Source of the DNA: Saccharothrix luteola
Lineage (GTDB): Bacteria; Actinomycetota; Actinomycetes; Mycobacteriales; Pseudonocardiaceae
Assembly (NCBI RefSeq): GCF_020859565.1
Contig: NZ_JAJHUO010000019.1
Location: 161,111 to 225,110 of the forward strand
Length of the DNA: 64,000 bases
Direction of reading: 5' to 3'
Shown: positions 1-8,893 of the stretch, piece after piece
How the letters are laid out: each line of letters starts with the position of its first letter
Numbering within the stretch: position 1 is the first letter of the stretch
The notes under the pieces: model-generated
The model's input: the letters and a program-made list of their open reading frames with translations, nothing else
The model's database searches: none
Told to the model about the DNA's origin: nothing
Position numbers and translations under genes: made by a program

Positions 1-621
1 GCCGCGCTTCAAGCGCAGCACGACGTCCGTCCGCGTGCCGTGCTCCTGCTCCGGGCTGATCATCACCCGCTCGACCGACTCGTCCACCTCGACGACCCAC
101 TCCGGGCCGAGGGCCAGCGAGGCCAGCACGTCGGCGTTCGTCGGGAACCGGTAGTCCACCGGCGGGTTGTGCGCCAGCCACGTCGGCCAGCCGGCGTGCC
201 CCACGACCAGCAGCCGCCCGCCCGGCGCCACCGCCTCGGCCGCCCGTGCCAGGATGCCCTCCCGCTCGCCCTCCACGGCCACCGACGAGTGCAGGAACTG
301 CGCCGAGACCAGGTCGAACACCCCGGTGGGGAACGAGCGCGCCAGGTCGTGCCGCTGCCAGTCGATGCGCGCGGCCAGGCCCAGCTCGGTGGCCCGGGCC
401 GCGCCCCTGGCCAGGGCGACGGTGGACACGTCGACCGCCGTCACCTGCCAGCCCTGCTCGGCCAGCCACAACGCGTCACCCCCCTCGCCGCAGCCGAGGT
501 CGAGCGCGGTGCCCGGGTCGAGGTGGGCGACCTCGCGCACGAGCAGCTCGTTGGCCTTGCCCGTCCACACCTGGTCGCGGTCGCGGTAGAACGTCTCCCA
601 GTACTCCTCAGTTGCGTCCAT
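1..621 (-). CDS. Class I SAM-dependent methyltransferase (partial)
   Basis: The reading frame runs from an ATG at 621 to the left edge of the window, giving 207 codons without a stop, so the C-terminus is missing. Motif I (DLGCGEGGDALWLAEQGW) lies near residues 41-58, followed by a VTAVDVS strand, the usual SAM pocket of a Rossmann-type methyltransferase. A later glycine-rich VAPGGRLLVVGHAG segment is the normal strand 5 region. The substrate cannot be read from the sequence. Small proteins of this type (about 200-220 residues) often methylate small molecules or act in thiopurine or tellurite-type detoxification, but that is family knowledge only. It is transcribed away from the polysaccharide locus. 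Confidence 0.85.
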   Translation of the reverse strand, partial: MDATEEYWETFYRDRDQVWTGKANELLVREVAHLDPGTALDLGCGEGGDALWLAEQGWQVTAVDVSTVALARGAARATELGLAARIDWQRHDLARSFPTGVFDLVSAQFLHSSVAVEGEREGILARAAEAVAPGGRLLVVGHAGWPTWLAHNPPVDYRFPTNADVLASLALGPEWVVEVDESVERVMISPEQEHGTRTDVVLRLKRG

Positions 622-1172
622 GCCCCGATAGTGCGGACCACCCCGGCCGAGCGGCAAACAAAGTTGCCGATCCGGCAACTCGCCCACTGGTCGGAGGTAC
701 GGCGGGAGCGCGCTGATCGACGCGTCGGCGGGTGTGCCGGCGGTCGTCGTCGCGGGTCGGGTTCGGCACGGCCGCGCAGGGCGAGCTCGCCGCGCCCCCG
801 GACACGCGACCTGTGGGCAGCGGGCCTGTGGTGACGACCGCACCCGCGATGACCGCCGGTCCGGAGTGGACGACCGTGAACCAGCCGCCGCGCATCGCGC
901 GCGGCACGCTCACCCCCGCGTGGACCGCGCCGCCGCCCGCCGGTCGCGAGAGCCTGTCGATCCCGCAGTGCGACACGGGTGCCGGCAGCCAGGCCATCCC
1001 GGGCGCGGAGTCGTTGTGTAGTCAGCGATTTAACTCGATCGTGTAGTCGCCTATCGCTCGAACGAGTCGAGGTTTTTCGGGTTCTACGCTCCCCTTCCGA
1101 TATCGGGATCACACCGACCGCTACCGCGCGCCGGCTGTCTCCACGGGCCGTCATCTCCAGGGGAAGGGTCGC
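622..1172. other. Gap with a coding-like remnant and the promoter region of the polysaccharide operon
   Basis: From about 730 to 1020 the bases show strong three-base periodicity: about 56 of 60 codon-third positions are G or C. The same phase serves two open frames, one on the plus strand (732-1046, 104 aa) and one on the minus strand (608-997, 129 aa). Neither has a clear ribosome site or a family I recognise, so the stretch is either one small hypothetical gene of uncertain strand or the remnant of a lost gene. From about 1011 to 1110 the GC content drops clearly, which suits the promoter of the operon starting at 1173. Confidence 0.4.
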
Positions 1173-1997
1173 GTGACTGGCTACCTCGAACTCGCCGCGT
1201 CCGCGGTGCTGTACGCGCTGGGCATCGTCGCCCAGTCGATCGCCTCACGCCGCGCCGACGAAGGCGGCGGCGGGCTCGGGCTGCTCGCCCGGCTCGCCCG
1301 CGACCGGCTCTACCTGCTCGGCTTCGCGGGCCAGGTCGGCGGGTTCGCGCTGGCGTTCCTGGCCCGCGCCGAGCTGCCGCTCTACCTCGTCCAGGCCGGC
1401 TCGTCGTGCGCGGTCGGCCTGGCCACGCTGTTCGGCATCGCCGTGCTCGGCTGGCGGGTCCGCGTGATCGAGGTCGTGGTGCTCGTCGTGATGGCGGCGG
1501 GGCTGGTGCTGCTCGTCGCGGCGGCCACGCCGTCGGCCGCGCACGACGTGCCCCAAGGCCTCGGCATCGTCCTGTTCGGACTGCCCCTGGTCGCGCTCGT
1601 GCTGGTGCAGCGCCGGATCGGCGGCGTGGTGCCGCTGGCCGCGTCCGCCGGCCTGGCGTTCGCGGTGGTCGCCATGACGAGCCGGACGCTGGCCGACGAA
1701 CCGTTCCTCACCCTCCCGCTGTACCCGCTGGCGTGGCTGATGATCGTCGCCGCGCTCGTCGGCCAGTCCTACCTGGCGCTGTCCCTGCGCCGCGGCTCGG
1801 CGACCTCGACCGTCGCCACCATGGACGCCACCACCGTCGTGCTCACCTCGGTCATCGGCATCGCCGCGCTCGGCGACCGGATCACGCCCGGCCGCGAGTG
1901 GTGGGTGGCGCTCGGCGTCGCGCTCGTCGTGTCCGGCGTGCTCCTGCTCGGCTTCGCCGACCGGTTCGCCAAGAAGCCCGCGGAGGTGGCCGGGTGA
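1173..1997 (+). CDS. DMT/EamA-like integral membrane transporter
   Basis: This 274-residue protein is almost wholly hydrophobic, with about nine to ten predicted membrane helices and two roughly equal halves, the layout of drug/metabolite transporters. The GTG start at 1173 is preceded by AGGGGAAGGG (1159-1168), a strong ribosome site. It is the first gene of the polysaccharide operon and overlaps the deacetylase gene by 4 bp, so it is very likely translated with it. Its cargo is not visible. In this setting it could move a lipid-linked sugar or precursor, as small DMT proteins do in other polysaccharide pathways, but that is inference. Confidence 0.7.
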   Translation: MTGYLELAASAVLYALGIVAQSIASRRADEGGGGLGLLARLARDRLYLLGFAGQVGGFALAFLARAELPLYLVQAGSSCAVGLATLFGIAVLGWRVRVIEVVVLVVMAAGLVLLVAAATPSAAHDVPQGLGIVLFGLPLVALVLVQRRIGGVVPLAASAGLAFAVVAMTSRTLADEPFLTLPLYPLAWLMIVAALVGQSYLALSLRRGSATSTVATMDATTVVLTSVIGIAALGDRITPGREWWVALGVALVVSGVLLLGFADRFAKKPAEVAG

Positions 1998-2947
1998 GCA
2001 CCGCCAGCGTCTCCCTCGACCTCGACAACCTCTGGGCCTACCTCAAGACCCACGGCGACCCCGAGTGGGAACGCCGCCCCAGCTTCCTGCCCACCGCCGT
2101 GCCACGCCTGCTCGAAGTCTTCGGCGCCCACGGCCTCACCACGACCGTCTTCGTCGTCGGCGCGGACGCCGAACGCGACGACGGCGCGCAGGCCGTCGCC
2201 GACATCACCGCCGCCGGGCACGAGGTCGGCAACCACTCCTACGGCCACGAACCCTGGCTGCACCGCTACACCCGCGACCGGCTCGAAGCCGAACTCGCCC
2301 GCACCGAGGCGGCCATCGTCGCCGCGGGCGCGCCGCGGCCGACCGGCTTCCGCGGCCCCGGCTACAGCGTCACCCGCGACCTGCTGGAACTGCTGGCCGA
2401 GCGCGGCTACCGCTACGACGCCAGCACCCTGCCCACCTGGATCGGCCCGCTCGCCCGCGCCTACCACAACCGGACCGCGCCGACCGGCGGCGAACGCGAC
2501 CTGTTCGGCGGCTTCTCCCGCGTCCGGGCGCCCAACGCCGCCTACCGCTGGCGCGTCGGCGCGGGCCTGGTCGAGCTGCCGGTCACCACGATGCCGCTCC
2601 TGCGCGTTCCGATCCACGGCTCCTACCTGCTGCAACTGCACCAGGTCTCACCACGATTGGCCCGTGCGTACTTCACCGCAGCGCTGCGGTTGTGCCGGGC
2701 GCGTGGCGTTCAGCCGTCGTTGCTGCTGCACCCCACCGACGTGCTCGGCGCGGCCGAGGCGCCCGGCATGGAGTTCTTCCCCGGCATGGCGGTGCCCGGC
2801 GCGCGGAAGGTCGAGTTCCTCGGCTGGGTGCTGGGCGCGCTGCGCGAGCACCACTTCGAGGTGATCGGCACCGGCGCGCACGTCGACCGGCTCGACGCGG
2901 GCCTGCGCGAGCGCGACACCGGGCTGCTGGCGCGGTGCGGGGGATGA
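1994..2947 (+). CDS. Polysaccharide deacetylase (CE4/NodB family)
   Basis: The GTG at 1994 overlaps the upstream stop codon (GTGA), giving 317 residues. The N-terminal SLDLDN segment occupies the position of the first NodB motif, with Asp residues for catalysis and metal binding. NHSYGHE (about residues 76-82) matches the H-S/T-xx-H metal site, and RGPGY matches the third motif. These signs support metal-dependent N- or O-deacetylation of sugars. There is no signal peptide, so it would act on cytoplasmic or lipid-linked precursors unless exported otherwise. Its place in the polysaccharide operon suggests it removes acetyl groups from HexNAc units of the product. The next gene starts within its stop codon. 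Confidence 0.85.
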   Translation: MSTASVSLDLDNLWAYLKTHGDPEWERRPSFLPTAVPRLLEVFGAHGLTTTVFVVGADAERDDGAQAVADITAAGHEVGNHSYGHEPWLHRYTRDRLEAELARTEAAIVAAGAPRPTGFRGPGYSVTRDLLELLAERGYRYDASTLPTWIGPLARAYHNRTAPTGGERDLFGGFSRVRAPNAAYRWRVGAGLVELPVTTMPLLRVPIHGSYLLQLHQVSPRLARAYFTAALRLCRARGVQPSLLLHPTDVLGAAEAPGMEFFPGMAVPGARKVEFLGWVLGALREHHFEVIGTGAHVDRLDAGLRERDTGLLARCGG

Positions 2948-4167
2948 CGCGGGGGATGACGTGGCGCGGTGCGGCGGATGACGTGGCGGGCGCGATGCGG
3001 TTGACGTGGCTGGTGCGGGCCCTGGCGTGCGCGACGGTGTTCGCCGCGCCCCTGGAGGGCTACCTCCTGCACGTGCACGGCCACTTGGCCAAGGCGCCGT
3101 CCGCCCTGCTGGTGCTCGTCTGGGCCGTCCTGCGGGTGCGGCAACGCCGCGCGCCCGAGCCGCACCCCGTGCACGTCGTCCTCGCGGCGCTCGCCGTCGT
3201 GCTGCTGGCGTCCTGGGCGGTGCACGCGGGCGGCCCGTTCGCGACCGGCTACGCCCTGCGCTGGCTGCCGTTCCTGCTGGTCACGGTGGTGCTGATCGAC
3301 GTCGTCTCCCGGGAGGTGCCGCTGCGGGCGGTGCTCGCCGCGACCGTGGCGGGAGCCGTGGTCGCGGCCGTCGGCGCGCTGGTCGGCATGGTCGCCGAGG
3401 GGCAGACGCGGGCCGCCGGGCCGCTGGAGGACCCGAACGACCTGGCCTACTTCCTCGTCGCCGCCCTGCCGCTGCTGGTCGCACTGCGCCGCTCGGTCCT
3501 GACCGCGTCGGCGGCCGTCGTGCTCGCGGCGGGCGCGGCGGCGACGTTCTCCCGGGGCGGCGCGCTCGCCCTCACCGCCGCCGTGGCGTGGCTGCTGGCC
3601 CGCCGCGCGGTGCCGCTCAAGGCGTTGGCGGGCGGCGTGGCGGCGCTGGCCGTGCTCGGCGTGGCCGCCGTGCTGTTCGCCGGACCGGAGATCGACCGGG
3701 CGGTGCGGGAGAAGACCCACGTCGCCGAGACCAACGTGGACACCCGCGAACTGCGCTGGCAGGCCGCCGCGCGCATGGTCGCCGAGCACCCAACCCTCGG
3801 CGTGGGACCGGGCGGGTTCCGCGAGGGCTACCCCGCCGCCTCGAACAACGCCGAGATCGACGAGCAGACCCCGGTGGCGCACAACATGTACCTGGAGGTC
3901 GCCGCCGAACTCGGCGTGCCCGGCTTCGCGTTGTTCGCCGCGCTCCTCGTGCTCACGGCGGTCACCTGCGCACGCGTGCGCCGCACCACCGACGATCCGC
4001 TGCCGATCGTCGCCGTCCAGGCGTCCCTGATCGCGGTCGTGGTCGCCTCCACGTTCCTGTCCCAGCAGTACTACCTGCCGTTGTGGTCGCTGGTCGCGGT
4101 CGTGGCCGCGGCCGACCTTCGTCCGAGGAGAGCGAGCGACGTTGCGTGTGCTCCACGTGATCAGTGA
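2944..4167 (+). CDS. O-antigen ligase/polymerase-like (Wzy/WaaL) membrane protein
   Basis: The ATG at 2944 overlaps the deacetylase stop (ATGA). The 407-residue protein has about ten to twelve membrane helices and one long outer loop (roughly residues 240-320) carrying the motif AARMVAEHPTLGVGPGGFREGYP and then VAHNMYLEVAAELG, the signature of the Wzy_C/O-antigen ligase family. Such proteins join lipid-linked repeat units into a chain or attach the chain to an acceptor on the outer face of the membrane. With the flippase and Wzz-like protein encoded in the same operon, polymerase is the better guess. Its last codons overlap the start of the next gene by 26 bp. Confidence 0.85.
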   Translation: MTRGMTWRGAADDVAGAMRLTWLVRALACATVFAAPLEGYLLHVHGHLAKAPSALLVLVWAVLRVRQRRAPEPHPVHVVLAALAVVLLASWAVHAGGPFATGYALRWLPFLLVTVVLIDVVSREVPLRAVLAATVAGAVVAAVGALVGMVAEGQTRAAGPLEDPNDLAYFLVAALPLLVALRRSVLTASAAVVLAAGAAATFSRGGALALTAAVAWLLARRAVPLKALAGGVAALAVLGVAAVLFAGPEIDRAVREKTHVAETNVDTRELRWQAAARMVAEHPTLGVGPGGFREGYPAASNNAEIDEQTPVAHNMYLEVAAELGVPGFALFAALLVLTAVTCARVRRTTDDPLPIVAVQASLIAVVVASTFLSQQYYLPLWSLVAVVAAADLRPRRASDVACAPRDQ

Positions 4168-5212
4168 GATGGGTACCGGCGGCGCCGAAGCGCTCGTCGC
4201 CGGGATGGCCAGGTCGGGCGGGCAGTTCGGCTGGCAGTCGGCCGTGGCCAGCGGCGGCGGGCACCGGGCCGAGGCGTTGCGCGCGTGCGGCGTGCCGACG
4301 TTCACCGTGCCCGTAGCCCGGCGCCGGGCGACCGGCGTGCTGCGCGCGACCACGGCCACCAAGGCCGCGATCCGCAGCTTCCGGCCGCAGGTCGTGCTGG
4401 CGCACAACGTGTCGGCCAGCCTCGTCGCGCGCCTGGCCGTGCTGCCGGGCAGGTTGCCGCTGCTGACCGTGTTCCACGGCGTCGCGGAGACCGACTACAC
4501 CGGCGCGGCCCGCATCCTCAAGCGGACCTCGCGCACGGTCGTCGCGGTCGCCGACGCCACGGCCGACCGGCTGCGCGCGGCGGGCGTGCCCGACCCGGTG
4601 GTGATCCCGAACGCGGTGTTCCCGCAACCCGAACGGGTGGACCGGAACGCGGTCCGGGCGGTGCACGGCGTCGCGCCGGACGTGCCGGTCGCGCTGTGCC
4701 CGGCCCGGCTGGAACCCCAGAAGCGGCACGACGTGCTGCTGGAGGCGTGGGCGAAGCTGGACGGCGGCGCGGTGCTGTGGCTGGCGGGCGACGGCAGCCT
4801 CAGGGACGTGCTGCGCGTGCGTGCCGCCGAGTTGGGCGTCGCGGACCGGGTGCGGTTCCTGGGCAACCGCTGCGACGTGCCCGACCTGCTGGCCGCCGCC
4901 GACGTCACCGTGCTCACCAGCGACTGGGAGGGCATGCCGATCGCGGTGCTGGAGTCGCTGGCCGCCGGACGTCCGGTGGTGGCGACCGATGTGGACGGTG
5001 TGCGGCAGGCGTTGGCCGGTGGTGGGGGAGTGGTGGTGCCGCGCCGCGACCCCGCCGCGACGGCCGAGGCGTTGCGGTCACTGCTGTTCGACCCGCGGGC
5101 CCGGGCCGAGCTGGCCGAGGCCGGCCGCGCGTCCGTGCGGCGCGAGCACGACCCGCGTCTGCTGATGCGGTCCTACGACGAACTGCTGCGCACCGCGATC
5201 GGAGCATCATGA
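4142..5212 (+). CDS. Glycosyltransferase family 4 protein
   Basis: A TTG start at 4142 follows AGGAG at 4126-4130 and gives 356 residues, beginning MRVLHVISEMGTGGAE, the glycine-rich loop of GT-B enzymes. The C-terminal donor domain contains the E-x7-E pair at E263 and E271 (WEGMPIAVLESLAAGRP), diagnostic for GT4 retaining transferases. These use nucleotide sugars to extend lipid-linked glycans at the cytoplasmic face. The sugar is not predictable. It overlaps both neighbours in the operon, which argues for coordinated translation. Confidence 0.9.
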   Translation: MRVLHVISEMGTGGAEALVAGMARSGGQFGWQSAVASGGGHRAEALRACGVPTFTVPVARRRATGVLRATTATKAAIRSFRPQVVLAHNVSASLVARLAVLPGRLPLLTVFHGVAETDYTGAARILKRTSRTVVAVADATADRLRAAGVPDPVVIPNAVFPQPERVDRNAVRAVHGVAPDVPVALCPARLEPQKRHDVLLEAWAKLDGGAVLWLAGDGSLRDVLRVRAAELGVADRVRFLGNRCDVPDLLAAADVTVLTSDWEGMPIAVLESLAAGRPVVATDVDGVRQALAGGGGVVVPRRDPAATAEALRSLLFDPRARAELAEAGRASVRREHDPRLLMRSYDELLRTAIGAS

Positions 5213-6132
5213 AGGGTCTGAGCGTGTTGTGGGACCTGCGGGTCCCGGAGGTGCCGGCGGTCCTGAAGCGTCCGCTCGCGGTCAGCCTGGGGATCGCGCT
5301 GCTGGTCGCGACCGCCGTGGTGGTCGCGGTGGAGGTGGCGGGCAAGGAGTACGAGAGCCGTGTCGGCGTGCTCGCGGTGCCGGCCGTCGGCGATCCCGAC
5401 CAGCCGCCGGAGGCGAGCTTCGGCGAGGTCGTCGCCCTGTCGCTGCCCGCGCTGGTCGAGGTGTCGCGCAGCCCGTCCGTGCTGCGGGGCCCGGCCGGGG
5501 AGCTGGGCACCACGATCGACGACCTGGCCCGCCGGGTGTCCGTGGAGCTGGTGCCCGCCTCCGGCCTGGCCCGCTTGTCGGTGCGCGCCGAGACCGCCGA
5601 CCGGGCCGCGCAGGCCGCGACCCGGATCGCGCAGACGGTGGTGGAGGCCGACCTGTTCGCGCCCGCCGCCCGGCTGCGCCTGCTCGACCGGCCCGAGACC
5701 ACGCAGGTCGCGCCCGACCGGCCGCTGGCCTACGGCCTGGCGCTGATCGCCGGCGTGCTGGCGGGTCTGGCCGCGCACGCCGTCGGCCACCTGCGCCGGA
5801 CCCGGCCCCGTGACCGGGTGCGCGCCGCGCTCACCGCCGGTGGCGTGCGGCGGCCGGTGGCCGTGCTGCCGGACGACGACCCCGACCTGGCGCAGCGGTT
5901 GGCGTTGCTGTGCGAGGCGTCGGCCCGGCCCGCGCGCGTGGTGGCGGTCGTGCCGGAGCTGGCCGACCGCGCCGAGGCCCTGGCCGGTGAGCTGCCGGAG
6001 AAGACCGGTGAGCCCGCCGACGGCGACGCGGTGATCGCGGTCGTGCCCCACGGCGGGCCGCAGGACGAGCTGGCGACCGTGGTCGGCGCGTTGCCGGGCA
6101 CGGCGACCCTGGTGGCGGTGGTGACGTGCTGA
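5209..6132 (+). CDS. Wzz/YveK-type chain-length determinant-like membrane protein
   Basis: The ATG at 5209 overlaps the upstream stop (ATGA). The 307-residue protein has one hydrophobic helix near residues 22-45, an external segment with an alpha/beta pattern, and a second helix near residues 172-193, the two-helix layout of polysaccharide co-polymerases. The C-terminal cytoplasmic part (about 110 residues) has a weak nucleotide-binding-like alternation (VVAVVPEL, DAVIAVVPHGG) but no Walker A motif and no tyrosine cluster. It therefore looks like a co-polymerase without its own kinase, or with a decayed kinase-like domain. Family assignment rests on topology and operon context more than on a strong motif. 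Confidence 0.65.
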   Translation: MKGLSVLWDLRVPEVPAVLKRPLAVSLGIALLVATAVVVAVEVAGKEYESRVGVLAVPAVGDPDQPPEASFGEVVALSLPALVEVSRSPSVLRGPAGELGTTIDDLARRVSVELVPASGLARLSVRAETADRAAQAATRIAQTVVEADLFAPAARLRLLDRPETTQVAPDRPLAYGLALIAGVLAGLAAHAVGHLRRTRPRDRVRAALTAGGVRRPVAVLPDDDPDLAQRLALLCEASARPARVVAVVPELADRAEALAGELPEKTGEPADGDAVIAVVPHGGPQDELATVVGALPGTATLVAVVTC

Positions 6133-7415
6133 AGACCGTCGCGCTGAGGACCGTGGCGCTGAAGACCGCGCTGAAGGACAAGGTGTGGGTGCTCACCGCG
6201 TTGGTCGTGGCGGTCGGCGCGGTGGCGTCGTGGCGCGCGCTGCGGCCGTCGTGGCAGGTGCCGCTGCCGACCTGGGCCACCCGGCCCGAGGAGCGGATGC
6301 AGGACTTCCGGGACGCGCTCTACTTCCCGATCCGCGAGTTCCTGGCGGGCGGCAACCCGTACCACCCGGCCACGATGGTGGAGCACTGGCCCGTGCGGCA
6401 GAGCTTCAACCTCTACCAGCCCTACCACCTGCTGCTGCACGCGCCGTTCGCGCTGCCGGGGTACCGGGTCGGCGCGGTGGCGTTCGCGTTGGCGTCGCTG
6501 GTGCTGCTGATCGCGCTGGCGGTGCTGGCGGCCGGCCGGTTGCGCCCGCACGTGCCGCTGGCGCTCGGCACGGCGGTGATCGCGACGTTGCTCGTGCTCA
6601 GCCAGGTGGGCAAGGCGCAGCTGTACGTGGGCCAGGTGAACCCGCTGATCGCGCTCGGCGCGGCGGGCGCGTTGCTGGCCCGGCGGGACGCGCCGAGGTG
6701 GGCGGCGGTCGCGTTGGCGCTGGCGTGGCTCAAGCCGCAGTTCGGCCTGCCGCTGGCGGTGCTGCTGTTCGTGCGCGGGTCCCAGCGGGTGGCGGTGACC
6801 GGGACGGCGGTCGCGGCGGTGGCGAGCATGGTCGTGGTGGTGCCGTTGGTGGTGCGAGGAGGCGGCGTCGGGCCGTTCCTCGACGTGATCGCGGCGAACC
6901 TGGCGCACGCGGGGGAGACGGCGTACGGCGCGGTGGACTCGATGACGGCGCAGCGGGTCGACCTCGCGGCGGTGTTCTACCGGGTCACGGGCTGGCTGCC
7001 CGGCGGCGCGGAACCGGTCGCGCTGGTGGGTGTGCTGGTGGTGAGCGCGCTGCTGGTGCGGCGGCTGGACCGGATGGGGCAGCCCGCCGCGGCGGACCTG
7101 CTCACGTGCCTCGCGGTGGTGGCGGCCGTGGTGCACCAGCCGGGTGACGTGCTGATCGCCGTGCCGTCGTTGGTGGCGGTGGGTGTCGTGTGGTGGCGGC
7201 GTCGGTGCGAGCGGGACTGGCGGCTCGGGCTGTCGGTGGTGCTGCTGCTGGTCCCGTTCGCGCACCTGCACTTCGTCAGCCTGGCGATCCGGGAGGTGAC
7301 GGGGGCGCGGGTGGACGTGACGGTCGACGGGGTGGCGGTCGTGGTGGCGTGGGCGCTGGCGGCGGTGTTCGCGGCGACCCGCCGGTGTTCGGCTGTGGGC
7401 ACGGTTCGGACGTGA
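6126..7415 (+). CDS. GT87/DUF2029-like polyprenyl-dependent mannosyltransferase-type membrane protein
   Basis: A GTG at 6126 overlaps the previous gene by 7 bp and gives 429 residues with about ten membrane helices. The N-terminal loop holds DFRDALYFPIREFLAGGNPY, like the catalytic Asp and G-x-NPY of the DUF2029/GT87 family. GQVNPLI and LKPQFGLP, also typical of that family, follow. GT-C enzymes of this kind use polyprenyl-phosphate sugars, often mannose, on the outer face of the membrane. Here it would add side-chain or backbone sugars to the polymer made by the locus. The sugar is an inference. Confidence 0.75.
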   Translation: MLKTVALRTVALKTALKDKVWVLTALVVAVGAVASWRALRPSWQVPLPTWATRPEERMQDFRDALYFPIREFLAGGNPYHPATMVEHWPVRQSFNLYQPYHLLLHAPFALPGYRVGAVAFALASLVLLIALAVLAAGRLRPHVPLALGTAVIATLLVLSQVGKAQLYVGQVNPLIALGAAGALLARRDAPRWAAVALALAWLKPQFGLPLAVLLFVRGSQRVAVTGTAVAAVASMVVVVPLVVRGGGVGPFLDVIAANLAHAGETAYGAVDSMTAQRVDLAAVFYRVTGWLPGGAEPVALVGVLVVSALLVRRLDRMGQPAAADLLTCLAVVAAVVHQPGDVLIAVPSLVAVGVVWWRRRCERDWRLGLSVVLLLVPFAHLHFVSLAIREVTGARVDVTVDGVAVVVAWALAAVFAATRRCSAVGTVRT

Positions 7416-8893
7416 CGCCGGGGTCGGAGGCGAGGCCGGGTTCTGGTGCGCGGTCGGGGTCGGGGTCGGAGGCGAGGCCGGGTTCGGCATCGGGGGTTGG
7501 GCGGCGCGCCGTGCGGGGGTCGCTCTGGCTGTTCCTGGTCAACCTGGTCAGCAAGGGCAGCCAGATGGCCGTCACGCTGGTGCTGGCCGCGTTCCTCACC
7601 GAGGAAGGGCTCGGGCTGGTGGCGCTGGCCGTCGCGCTGGTCAACATCGGCCAGGTCGTCCAGTCGATGGGCGTGTACGACGTGGTCAGCCGCACCGACC
7701 GGGACCCGCGCCGGGCGGCGGGCACGTTGCTCGTGCTCAGCGCGGGCGCGGGGGTGGTGCTGGCGTTAGCGCTGGTGCTCGCGGCCGACGGGATCGCGCA
7801 CGCGCTGGACGCGCCGTCGGTCGCGCCGCTGGTGCGGCTGGCGGCGGTGAGCCTGCCGTTCTCGGCGGTGGCCGGTGTGCAGATGGGGCTGCTGCACCGG
7901 GACCTGGACTTCCGCCGTCGGCTGCTGCCGGACGCGGGCGGCGCGGTGCTCGGCGCGGCGGTGACGGTCGTGCTGGCGGTGACGGGAGCCGGGCCGTACT
8001 CGCTGGTCGTCGGGTTGCTGTGCACGGCGGTGGCGCAGCCCGTGCTCGGCGTGGCGGTCGGCGTCCGGGTGCGGCCGGTGTGGGACGCGGGCGCGGCCGG
8101 TGAGGCGACGCGGTGGATCGCGGTGGTCGGACCGGGCGCGGTGGTGGCCGTGCTGCTGATCAACGTGGACTACCTGGCCATCGCCCGGGTGCACGGGCCG
8201 GAGGCGGTCGGCGTCTACTCGTTGGCCTACCGGATCGCGTGGGTGCCGTACATCCTGGTGGCGGTGGTGCTGGGTGGTGTGGTGCTGCCCTTGTGCGCCA
8301 AGCTGATCCGCGACGGTGAGGGACTGTCCGCTGTGGTCGGACGGTTCACGTCGGCCGTGCTGGCGGTGACCGGCGGCCTGTACGCGGTGACGGCGGCGTT
8401 GGCCGACCGGGTCGTGGTGTTCGGGGCGCGGTGGGCGGAGGCGGCCCTGCCGCTGGCCCTGTTGTGCCTGTACGGCTTGGGGATCAGCCTGCTGCACCTG
8501 TGGTACCAGGTGCTCAAGGCCGCCGGGCACGCGCGCCGCTACCTGGCGCTGGAGGTGAGCCACCTCGTGCTGCTGGTCGGCGGGCTGGTGGTGTTCACCC
8601 GGCACGGGGTGGTGGCGGTCGCGCTGGTGCAGGTCGCGGCGGCGTGGCTGGTGGTGCCGTGCACGTGGTGGGCGTTGGCGCGGCGGGGGATCGGCCCGCC
8701 GTTGGCCTCGGTGGCGCGTGGCGCCGGCGGGGTGGTCGCGGCGGCCGGGTGTTGCGCGGCGGTGGCGTTCGGAGTCGGTGACGTGTTCGGGCCACCCGGT
8801 TCCGTGGTGGCCGCGTTGGGCGAAGGGGTCGTGTTGGCGGTGGTGTGCGTCGTGGTCGTGCTGGCGGCGAACCCGGAGGTGGTGCGTCGGTGA
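7412..8893 (+). CDS. Oligosaccharide flippase (Wzx/MATE-like)
   Basis: The chosen GTG at 7412 overlaps the previous stop (GTGA) and gives 493 residues. The first 30 residues are a Gly/Ser/Arg/Pro-rich repeat (GSEARPGS twice) encoded by a short duplicated DNA segment, so the true start could be later. The rest has about twelve to fourteen helices and reads like lipopolysaccharide translocases: SLWLFLVNLVSKGSQM at the first helix, then LGLVALAVALVNIGQVVQ. Wzx-type proteins flip lipid-linked oligosaccharides across the plasma membrane. It is the only flippase in the locus and fits between the cytoplasmic GT4 enzymes and the polymerase. Confidence 0.85.
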   Translation: MTPGSEARPGSGARSGSGSEARPGSASGVGRRAVRGSLWLFLVNLVSKGSQMAVTLVLAAFLTEEGLGLVALAVALVNIGQVVQSMGVYDVVSRTDRDPRRAAGTLLVLSAGAGVVLALALVLAADGIAHALDAPSVAPLVRLAAVSLPFSAVAGVQMGLLHRDLDFRRRLLPDAGGAVLGAAVTVVLAVTGAGPYSLVVGLLCTAVAQPVLGVAVGVRVRPVWDAGAAGEATRWIAVVGPGAVVAVLLINVDYLAIARVHGPEAVGVYSLAYRIAWVPYILVAVVLGGVVLPLCAKLIRDGEGLSAVVGRFTSAVLAVTGGLYAVTAALADRVVVFGARWAEAALPLALLCLYGLGISLLHLWYQVLKAAGHARRYLALEVSHLVLLVGGLVVFTRHGVVAVALVQVAAAWLVVPCTWWALARRGIGPPLASVARGAGGVVAAAGCCAAVAFGVGDVFGPPGSVVAALGEGVVLAVVCVVVVLAANPEVVRR

